From Gammaproteobacteria bacterium (GTDB lineage Bacteria > Pseudomonadota > Gammaproteobacteria > Pseudomonadales > Oleiphilaceae), in contig JAJUGC010000054.1 of the NCBI GenBank assembly GCA_029268325.1, positions 1 through 9,464 of the forward strand: a stretch of DNA of 9,464 bases. The letters are read 5' to 3'. The notes under the pieces were generated by a model. The model was not told the DNA's origin, did no database searches, and saw only the letters and a list, made by a program, of their open reading frames with translations. Numbering within the stretch: the first letter of the stretch is position 1; every line of letters starts with the position of its first letter. The translations under genes were made by a program, and so were the position numbers. Shown piece after piece: positions 1-5,724 of the stretch.

Positions 1-351
1 CAACCCCAATAACCGCATAAAGACCGACAAGCTACGCTTATTGCGGGACGGCACCTGGATCATGGTTACCATGACGATCTGGAGCAACTCCTCCAGGTGC
101 ACAGGCTTATCACTTTGAGTGGCAAGCCGCTCTTCCAGACGCTGCCGTAGCAGTTGGGCAAAAGGCCCGAGAAAACGGGCAAACACCGCCTGGATCAGCG
201 CGTTTTTGGAGCCGAAATGGTAGTTGACGGCAGCCAGGTTCACCTTGGCTTTACTGGTGATCAGCCGCAAGGACGTCTCCGCGAAACCCCGCTCGGCAAA
301 CAGGACTTCGGCTGCATCCAGGATCTTGTCAGCGGTATCGGACTGGGCCAT
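1..351 (-). CDS. psrA: TetR-family transcriptional regulator PsrA (C-terminus cut by window edge)
   Basis: The first 117 residues are visible and the reading frame is open to the left edge. The N-terminus is a TetR-type helix-turn-helix domain (about residues 8-55). Runs such as FAERGFAETSLRLITSKAK, NLAAVNYHFGSK and ALIQAVFARFLGPF match what I remember of Pseudomonas PsrA almost residue for residue. PsrA represses its own gene and fatty acid oxidation genes, and releases DNA when it binds long-chain fatty acids; in Pseudomonas it also activates rpoS. The ATG start (349-351) begins MAQSDTADKILDAAE, as in family members. Its ribosome site is poor (AAGTAAG at best). The promoter region upstream carries two perfect PsrA palindromes, which independently supports the assignment. 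The ligand-binding domain lies mostly outside the window. In P. aeruginosa, psrA lies beside lexA and sulA; here a flavoprotein reductase gene precedes it on the same strand. Confidence 0.9.
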   Translation of the reverse strand, partial: MAQSDTADKILDAAEVLFAERGFAETSLRLITSKAKVNLAAVNYHFGSKNALIQAVFARFLGPFAQLLRQRLEERLATQSDKPVHLEELLQIVMVTMIQVPSRNKRSLSVFMRLLGL

Positions 352-373
352 ATTACTTACTTGTCGATAATTC

Positions 374-400
374 CAAACAGTTGTTTGAAACATACGTTTG
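374..400. promoter_or_regulatory. tandem PsrA operators (two abutting palindromes)
   Basis: Two copies of the PsrA consensus G/CAAAC-N4-GTTTG/C share one base. Site 1 is CAAAC-AGTT-GTTTG (374-387) and site 2 is GAAAC-ATAC-GTTTG (387-400). Site 2 covers the -10 hexamer of the psrA promoter and site 1 covers the predicted start point. A further lone half-site, CAAAC (406-410), lies in the promoter spacer. The consensus is established from Pseudomonas PsrA; binding here is inferred. The likely effect is autorepression relieved by long-chain fatty acids. Confidence 0.75.
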
Positions 401-417
401 ATTCCCAAACCTGTCAA
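389..417 (-). promoter_or_regulatory. sigma70-type promoter of psrA
   Basis: Read on the minus strand, a consensus -35 hexamer TTGACA (412-417) is followed after exactly 17 bases by TATGTT (389-394), a good -10 hexamer. The start point should fall near 382, giving a leader of about 30 bases before the ATG at 351. The -10 hexamer lies across the PsrA-type operator described separately, so the layout is that of an autorepressed promoter. No experiment supports the start point. Confidence 0.7.
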
Positions 418-472
418 GCAAGTAGCCGTGATCCGAACCACCTCTTATGCATGAAATTACCGAAACCCGGCC

Positions 473-1900
473 CTATACCAGTATACCCAGGGTCGGCTCT
501 CCACCGGGAAGAACCCGTAATAATTCCCGTCGGCACCGGCCCAGGGCAGTTCGAATCCCCTCCTCAATCACGGGGTGGTAAAACGGCATATTGAGCATTT
601 CCTGGATGGTCAGCCCCTGCTGATGTGCCCACGCCAGAAGATGGCCAAGATGCTCTGCCTGGGGGCCAAGGATTTCCGCTGCCAAGAACTGGCCACTACG
701 GCAGTCTGCATAGACCTTAATCAGCCCTTTATTCACTCCCATAATGCGGCTGCGTCCCTGACTGGCAAAGGAGGCCGTTCCCGACACAAAGCTTCCCGGT
801 GCCAGGCAACTGACGCGCTGGCCCACCGTGGCCATCTGGGGGTCAGAAAACACGATACTTAAGGGCGAGCGACGTATCCCTTCCCGGACCTCCGGGTAGC
901 GGGCAGCATTACGACCCGCAATGCGCCCCTCATCCGCCGCTTCATGCTGAAGGGGCAGCCTACCGCTCGCATCACCCGCCAAAAACAGGTTTGAATCTCC
1001 ACACTGCATGGTATGAGGGTTGCACTCCGGCACGCCCCGGGAATCCAGGCCCACACCACATAGTTCCAACCCCAAACCTGCGAGATTGGCGTGCCGTCCG
1101 GTGGCGACCAACACATAGTCCGCCTGAAGCTTCTGCTCACCTGTCGGCGTATCTACTGTCAGGGTGACCTGGGCATCCTGCTTTTCCACATGGCGAACCC
1201 GGGTATGGGTCAGAATCTTCAACTCTTCCGCAAAGACCTTGAGGGCCTCTTCCAGCAGCTCCGGGTCTGTGAAGATCCCCAGTTTGTCATTGCGTCCGAC
1301 AAAGGTAACCTCGACACCCAGCCTGTGCAGGGCCTGGCCCAGCTCCAATGCAATGACCCCCAGGCCAATCACAACCACCGACTTGGGCAGCTCTTCCAGC
1401 TCGAATAAATTGTCGTTGGTAAGGAGCCGATCCCCCAAGACTTGGAGCTCTTCAGGAATAAATGGAGAGGAACCCGTGGCAATGACCGCCGCCTTGAACT
1501 TAACCAGGCAATCCTCGCCCACCTCTAACAGCGTATTGGAGCGAAACCGGCCTTTTCCCAACAGCCGTTGCTCAGGAGGTATGGCTTCAATCTCCTGCAA
1601 GCTAAAACCCACGAACCGGTCCCGCTCGCGACGCACCCGCGCCATGACTTGTTTGGAATCAACCTCGAGCCCCTCATAACGGAGGCCAAACTCAACCGCT
1701 CCCTGTTGCAGGTGGGCGCGATCTGCAGCAGCAATCAACAACTTGCTGGGCATACAGCCAACCCGGGCGCAAGTAGTACCATACTGACCCGCCTCAATCA
1801 GTACTGCCCTTGCACCCTCCTTCACGGCTGCATCAAAGGCCAACATGCCCGCCGTGCCCGCTCCCAACACAGCAACATCTACATCCAGCACTTTTCTCAT
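473..1900 (-). CDS. dihydrolipoyl dehydrogenase-family pyridine nucleotide-disulfide oxidoreductase
   Basis: This is a 475-residue FAD-dependent disulfide reductase with the full class I domain order. It has an N-terminal FAD-binding Rossmann motif (AVLGAGTAG, near residue 13), the redox disulfide in TTCARVGCMPSK (Cys44 and Cys49), an ATG motif (IATGSSP), a second dinucleotide fold (GLGVIALELG, 179-188), the AGD FAD motif near 308-310, and a C-terminal dimer domain with the catalytic HPVIEEG (His442, Glu447). Such enzymes move electrons between NAD(P)H and a substrate disulfide through FAD. Databases usually call this branch dihydrolipoyl dehydrogenase, but no 2-oxoacid dehydrogenase gene is adjacent. 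Arg203, after the second nucleotide fold, sits where glutathione reductase has its NADPH-contacting arginine, so NADPH use is possible. I chose the ATG at 1900 over the in-frame ATG at 1948 because AAGGTGG lies 7 bases upstream and family members start MxxxxVDVAVLGAG. The true substrate is unknown. Confidence 0.85.
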   Translation of the reverse strand: MRKVLDVDVAVLGAGTAGMLAFDAAVKEGARAVLIEAGQYGTTCARVGCMPSKLLIAAADRAHLQQGAVEFGLRYEGLEVDSKQVMARVRRERDRFVGFSLQEIEAIPPEQRLLGKGRFRSNTLLEVGEDCLVKFKAAVIATGSSPFIPEELQVLGDRLLTNDNLFELEELPKSVVVIGLGVIALELGQALHRLGVEVTFVGRNDKLGIFTDPELLEEALKVFAEELKILTHTRVRHVEKQDAQVTLTVDTPTGEQKLQADYVLVATGRHANLAGLGLELCGVGLDSRGVPECNPHTMQCGDSNLFLAGDASGRLPLQHEAADEGRIAGRNAARYPEVREGIRRSPLSIVFSDPQMATVGQRVSCLAPGSFVSGTASFASQGRSRIMGVNKGLIKVYADCRSGQFLAAEILGPQAEHLGHLLAWAHQQGLTIQEMLNMPFYHPVIEEGIRTALGRCRRELLRVLPGGEPTLGILV

Positions 1901-1905
1901 TGCCC

Positions 1906-1912
1906 CACCTTC
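1906..1912 (-). promoter_or_regulatory. ribosome binding site that fixes the start of the reductase gene
   Basis: On the minus strand, GAAGGTG lies about 7 bases before the ATG at 1898-1900. No comparable site precedes the in-frame ATG at 1948, which would also add 16 residues not expected in the family. Confidence 0.6.
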
Positions 1913-1974
1913 TCTATTTTCCAAATGGCTCAATGGGATACCTCTCAATGTTGAGCCTCATTCCAGCTCCCAGG

Positions 1975-2002
1975 TTAAACCCTTTGCCTGTTCGAGTATA
2001 AT
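1975..2002 (+). promoter_or_regulatory. probable sigma70 promoter of riboflavin synthase gene
   Basis: A perfect TATAAT (1997-2002) lies 26 bases before the riboflavin synthase ATG. The -35 is weak: TTAAAC (1975-1980) at 16 bases, or GTTAAA (1974-1979) at 17. The predicted start near 2009 leaves a leader of only about 20 bases, too short for an FMN (RFN) riboswitch. The same 128-base gap must also hold the promoter of the divergent reductase gene, which I could not place. Confidence 0.5.
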
Positions 2003-2028
2003 GCCGGAAAGTCATATGGGAGCGAATT

Positions 2029-2640
2029 ATGTTCACCGGAATTGTCCAAGGTGTTGCCCACATACGCCAGATTGAGCGCAAGACAGGCCTGTTTACCTTC
2101 CTAATCGAGTTTCCTCCGGGAGCGACTGAAAACCTGCAAATTGGCGCCAGTGTGGCGATCAACGGCACCTGCCTCACTGTTACCCGGGTAGACGGCCTGA
2201 CCGCCAGCTTCGATGTGATGCAGGAAACCCTAAGAGTGACGAACCTTGGAACCCTCAATGAAGGCGACGCGGTGAACTTTGAGCGTGCAGCCCGTTTCGG
2301 CGACGAGATTGGCGGCCACCTGCTGTCCGGCCACGTTCACGCCCTCGCCCGCTTGGTACGCATCGAACAGCCGGAGAACAACACAACGCTCACCTTCGAG
2401 GTGCCAGAGGATTTGTGCAAATACATTTTTCCCAAGGGCTATATCGGCCTAAACGGCGCCAGCCTGACTATTGGCGAAGTAAAAGAACGCCAGTTCCAGG
2501 TTCATCTCATTCCCGAGACCTTACGCATGACCACCTTCGGCCAACTTCGCGAAGGTGACTTGGTGAACCTGGAAGTCGATACCCAAACGCAAACCATTGT
2601 GGATACTCTGGAGCGGATGAACATTCGTCCGGGCACCTAG
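2029..2640 (+). CDS. ribE: riboflavin synthase, alpha subunit type
   Basis: This 203-residue enzyme joins two molecules of 6,7-dimethyl-8-ribityllumazine to give riboflavin and a pyrimidine that is recycled, the last step of riboflavin synthesis. It acts in the cytosol as a trimer. The protein starts with the diagnostic MFTGIVQG and consists of two lumazine-binding repeats (about 1-95 and 96-190). Residues matching the E. coli active site are Cys48 (GTCLTVT), His102 (LLSGHVH), Ser145 (NGASLTIGE) and Asp183 (EVDTQTQ). Segments FDVMQETLRVTNLG and VHLIPETL place it with the E. coli-type enzyme (named ribC in E. coli, ribE elsewhere) rather than the Bacillus type. GGGAG six bases before the ATG is the ribosome site. 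It stands alone: no ribD, ribBA, ribH or nusB is next to it in this window. Confidence 0.95.
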   Translation: MFTGIVQGVAHIRQIERKTGLFTFLIEFPPGATENLQIGASVAINGTCLTVTRVDGLTASFDVMQETLRVTNLGTLNEGDAVNFERAARFGDEIGGHLLSGHVHALARLVRIEQPENNTTLTFEVPEDLCKYIFPKGYIGLNGASLTIGEVKERQFQVHLIPETLRMTTFGQLREGDLVNLEVDTQTQTIVDTLERMNIRPGT

Positions 2641-2752
2641 GCCACTACCGCCAGCCGGAGTGAATCGGTGACGGATCAGCTCTTGGCTGCAACAGCTGCG
2701 CAGAACCAGCAAGACCGTCTACACTTGCCGACACAGGATCTAATTTAAGAAG

Positions 2753-2757
2753 AAGGA
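2753..2757 (+). promoter_or_regulatory. ribosome binding site of the rhomboid gene
   Basis: AAGGA lies 6 bases before the ATG at 2764. The 123-base stretch between ribE and this gene has no clear terminator. A possible weak promoter is TCTACA (2718-2723) with TAATTT (2741-2746), spacer 17. Whether the rhomboid gene is transcribed with ribE or alone cannot be told from sequence. Confidence 0.55.
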
Positions 2758-2763
2758 TGTCTC

Positions 2764-4251
2764 ATGCTGATCATACCGGCTGAGCGCAGACTGGACTGGC
2801 GCCGTCCTCCAATCGTGACGTTGCTGCTCATTCTGGTCAACGTAGCCATTTTCTTCGGCTACCAACGCCATGATGGCGAGCTATGGCGCCAGGCGCTGGA
2901 TTATTACCTCCAACAAGAGTTGCACCTTCTGGAGGCGCCAGAGTATCGGGATTACCTGGAGAGGCGCATCCGCCTGGGGCAGGACTCCCGCTCGGAACGG
3001 CCCCAACTGCTGGAGGAACTGATCCAGGAACAAAACCACCTGGCCGTCAGCGCCCTCATCCTGTCCGACCGGGACTTCACCGTCTACCTCCATCAGGAGG
3101 CCCACCGCTTCTGGCATGAAGAAACCTTTAGCCGCTGGCAAGAACAGCGATCCCATATCGACGAGACCTGGCTCAACCATGTAAGCAGCTTCCGGTTTGG
3201 GTTGATTCCTGCGGATGTTGGCCTGGATGACCTGGTGGTTTACCAGTTCCTGCACGGCAACTTTGCCCATTTATTGGGCAACATGATCTTTCTGTTTCTG
3301 CTGGGCTTTGCCGTTGAAGCGACCTTGGGCAAGTTCCGCTATCTGCTATCCTATCTCGCCTGTGGCGCCATTTCCGGCCTGTTTTACAGCCTGATCGAAG
3401 GGGGCTCCCACATCCCATTGGTAGGCGCATCCGGAGCCATTTCCGGGCTGATGGGTATTTACGTGACCACCTATCGCCTACAAAAAATACGTTTCTTCTT
3501 CTGGGCCGGCGTCTACTTCAACTACTTCCGCGCCCCTGCTCTCTGGCTTCTGCCGGTCTGGCTCGGCAAGGAACTGTTGGATTACTGGCAACAGCATTCC
3601 AGCAATGTCGCCTATATGGCCCATGCTGGCGGGCTGATTGCCGGCTGCGCCCTCACCATTGCCATGAGTCGGTGGAGCCCGGTTTCCACTGAAGTGGAGG
3701 AAGATGAAGACGCAGAGAATTTGGCCTTCCGACGGGAGTATAACGCTGCTTTGGAAGCCGTGAGTCAGGTAAACCTGGACCAGGCTCGCACTCGGTTTCG
3801 CCGGTTAGTCGAACAACACCCGGACAAGCCCGGCCTGCTGGAACACCTGTATCACCTGGAGAAGCTGGAGCCTGGCAAACCCGCCTATATTGAGTGCGCC
3901 GACCGTCTCATTGGATCCGCCCTCAAAACCAACCAGACAGAGTTGGCCCTTCAGATCTATCGCGATGTGCGCAAACGGATACCTCAGCCGGAGCGGATCC
4001 CGGATAAATGGCACTACCGGCTTCTGATCACCTGCTTGCGGGAAAACAACCTGAAGGACGCAGAGGCCGCCTTTCAGGCTCTCCAAGGTTGTGCCACCTC
4101 AGCCGACATTCTGATCGATGCCTGCCAGGCGCTAGCCCATGCATTCAGGGTACGTAAAATGTCCGGTAAGGCCGATCACTACGAAAACCTGGCGGGGCAG
4201 CTGTCCCAAGGCCCGTTTGGCGCCACTGCCGATCCCGCCGGGCAAGTCTAG
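2764..4251 (+). CDS. rhomboid-family intramembrane serine protease with TPR-like C-terminal tail
   Basis: This 495-residue polytopic inner-membrane protease should cut membrane proteins within or next to their membrane helices. A first helix (about 18-33) is followed by a hydrophilic, charged stretch of about 110 residues (35-147), much longer than the loop in GlpG. The rhomboid core comes next: HGNFAHLLGN (164-173) contains the conserved His169 and Asn173, GASGAISG (221-228) holds the catalytic Ser223, and AHAGGLIAG (286-294) holds the catalytic His287. All key residues are present, so it should be active. After an acidic linker (VEEDEDAEN, 311-319), residues 320-480 form helical TPR-like repeats, presumably cytoplasmic. 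In Bacillus a rhomboid with a TPR tail (GluP/YqgP) is known. The physiological substrate is unknown. The gene converges on a zinc-finger membrane protein gene whose tail resembles this one. Confidence 0.9.
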   Translation: MLIIPAERRLDWRRPPIVTLLLILVNVAIFFGYQRHDGELWRQALDYYLQQELHLLEAPEYRDYLERRIRLGQDSRSERPQLLEELIQEQNHLAVSALILSDRDFTVYLHQEAHRFWHEETFSRWQEQRSHIDETWLNHVSSFRFGLIPADVGLDDLVVYQFLHGNFAHLLGNMIFLFLLGFAVEATLGKFRYLLSYLACGAISGLFYSLIEGGSHIPLVGASGAISGLMGIYVTTYRLQKIRFFFWAGVYFNYFRAPALWLLPVWLGKELLDYWQQHSSNVAYMAHAGGLIAGCALTIAMSRWSPVSTEVEEDEDAENLAFRREYNAALEAVSQVNLDQARTRFRRLVEQHPDKPGLLEHLYHLEKLEPGKPAYIECADRLIGSALKTNQTELALQIYRDVRKRIPQPERIPDKWHYRLLITCLRENNLKDAEAAFQALQGCATSADILIDACQALAHAFRVRKMSGKADHYENLAGQLSQGPFGATADPAGQV

Positions 4252-4258
4252 ACCTTCG

Positions 4259-4288
4259 CCTCCCGAGCCCCTCCAGGTGTTCGGGAGG
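4259..4288. terminator. candidate bidirectional hairpin between convergent genes
   Basis: A perfect 8-base stem, CCTCCCGA (4259-4266) with TCGGGAGG (4281-4288), encloses a 14-base loop. It lies just past the rhomboid stop (4251) and before the stop of the opposing gene (4303). No T-run follows on either strand, so it is not a classic intrinsic terminator. It may end transcripts weakly, protect 3' ends or do nothing. Confidence 0.4.
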
Positions 4289-4302
4289 TCGGATGCCATG
4301 GT

Positions 4303-5724
4303 TTAAGGAATCATGCCATGGAGGCGGAGTGATTCCCTGTAGTGCTCCAGCCTACTCTGGATATGGTGCTCAGGATACTTCCGCCGGACAAACTCCAGGT
4401 ATTTCGAGGCTCTGACCTTGTCCTTGAAGCCATTTGCCAAGGTCTTCGCTACCAAGAGATAGGCCTCGGGCAAGGACACAAAGTCCGGATGTTCCTTGTG
4501 CAGGTCCTTCAACAAGCGCAGCACCAGTTTATGCTTACCTAGATGATGCAGTCCCTGGGCCACCTCGAACGCCAGTTGTGGATCCGTCAGGTGATAGTCA
4601 TCCTCCTGATAAAGCAGTTTCAGCAGTGTGCTGATCTCTTCCCACCGGCTCTGCCCCATCAGCATTTTCAGGGCCGGGCGTACCAGCTCCCGCAAGGATT
4701 TGGTTGACTTAAGGGCCATCAGCAACCGCACCAGCCGATCCAGCTGATTGAGGTCATGGGGTCTGCGCCGGTAGTCCTGGAATAACAGTGAGGCGGCCTT
4801 TTCGTATTCCCCCTCCTTCAGGGCAATATCAATATCCGCGGCCTGCTTCATAACATTCAAGGTTTCCGAGTTAACGGAAGTCACATCCTCTTCGCTTGAG
4901 TCTGCACTAAAGCCCAGCTCGTACTGATATTGGTACAGCAGGTATCCGAGCATGTGGAAAATAACGACCATGAAGTAGGTGCTGGCAAAGCCCAATAAGG
5001 GGTATCCGAGCAAGGGATCGAAATGGGTCACGACAAACTCTGTCGCCACCCCCAGGCTCAAGATCATCAAAACCAGGTAGCCATAGAGCACAAAATAAGG
5101 CCAGCCGATAGCACCAATCACAGCCATTTGCCGTAACGGATTCAGTGCTGCCAAGCTACTGCGTTCCATGGCCAGGATCAAAACCGCTGCTGGAATGACC
5201 AATAAGGTAAAGGCCAGAGCCATTAGGCCCACCATAGGCCCGGCCGAATGCATCACAAATGCCACAAAGAAGATTACGCCAAACAGCATCAGGAACTGCT
5301 GGAGCAGCAAGCTGAGCCCGCCTCCCTGAAAGGCGGATGAAAAAGCCGGTGGATCCATCTTCCCTTCCGCCGTGGCTTCGATAATGGCATACAGATAGCG
5401 CACCTGCACCGCCGCCAAAAACAGGCCGACCACCAGTGATATGAGGGGGCCTTGAAACAGCACGGGGCCTAAGGTGCACAGCAGAAACAGAGCCACAGGG
5501 CCCTTGGCAAACGGATAACGGAAAAATGTGGAAATCCGGTTCCAGAAAGGCTGGGCCAGATTGCTCGCGCCCAGATAGTCCAGAGGTTTCTGGCACCGGG
5601 GGCAGTTCGCCCCTCTCCGACTATCGCGCAGAGTCGGTACGCAGGAACCACAAAAGTGGCCAAAGCATTCTCCGCAATACCAGCGGGATGGAGCCAAGGG
5701 ATGATAGTTACAATAGGTTTTCAT
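4303..5724 (-). CDS. uncharacterised membrane protein: B-box-like zinc finger, about six membrane helices, TPR-like tail
   Basis: I do not recognise a named family for this 473-residue protein. Residues 5-44 carry eight potential zinc ligands (Cys5, His8, Cys17, Cys20, Cys25, Cys28, Cys41, Cys44), spaced like a B-box or other binuclear treble-clef finger. About six hydrophobic segments follow (roughly 76-92, 93-115, 137-160, 163-186, 205-228, 237-266). After an acidic linker (SSEED), residues 297-465 form TPR-like helical repeats, and this tail resembles that of the convergent rhomboid protease. A role as partner, adaptor or substrate of the protease is inference only. The start at 5724 is chosen over the in-frame ATG at 5763 because its ATG overlaps the holB stop as ATGA (5721-5724), implying translational coupling, and because MKTYCNYHP puts the finger at the N-terminus. 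It is the last gene of the minus-strand operon. Confidence 0.8.
   Translation of the reverse strand: MKTYCNYHPLAPSRWYCGECFGHFCGSCVPTLRDSRRGANCPRCQKPLDYLGASNLAQPFWNRISTFFRYPFAKGPVALFLLCTLGPVLFQGPLISLVVGLFLAAVQVRYLYAIIEATAEGKMDPPAFSSAFQGGGLSLLLQQFLMLFGVIFFVAFVMHSAGPMVGLMALAFTLLVIPAAVLILAMERSSLAALNPLRQMAVIGAIGWPYFVLYGYLVLMILSLGVATEFVVTHFDPLLGYPLLGFASTYFMVVIFHMLGYLLYQYQYELGFSADSSEEDVTSVNSETLNVMKQAADIDIALKEGEYEKAASLLFQDYRRRPHDLNQLDRLVRLLMALKSTKSLRELVRPALKMLMGQSRWEEISTLLKLLYQEDDYHLTDPQLAFEVAQGLHHLGKHKLVLRLLKDLHKEHPDFVSLPEAYLLVAKTLANGFKDKVRASKYLEFVRRKYPEHHIQSRLEHYRESLRLHGMIP

Noticed and set aside
154..594. Plus-strand 146-codon open frame across psrA, its promoter and the end of the reductase gene
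   Set aside because: It is antisense to psrA and spans the promoter and operators. Its translation resembles no family and it has no ribosome site.
1949..2028. Possible FMN riboswitch ahead of riboflavin synthase
   Set aside because: The predicted leader is only about 20 bases and the whole gap is too short and lacks the conserved RFN element segments.
2641..2763. Possible terminator or small RNA between ribE and the rhomboid gene
   Set aside because: Only a bulged, weak pairing (CTTGGCTG with CAGCAAG, about 2683-2714) is seen, with no T-run after it.
4941..5012. Direct repeat GGTATCCGAGCA at 4941 and 5001
   Set aside because: It lies within the coding sequence of the zinc-finger protein and reflects repeated LGY-type residues in a membrane helix. 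There are only two copies and no further structure.
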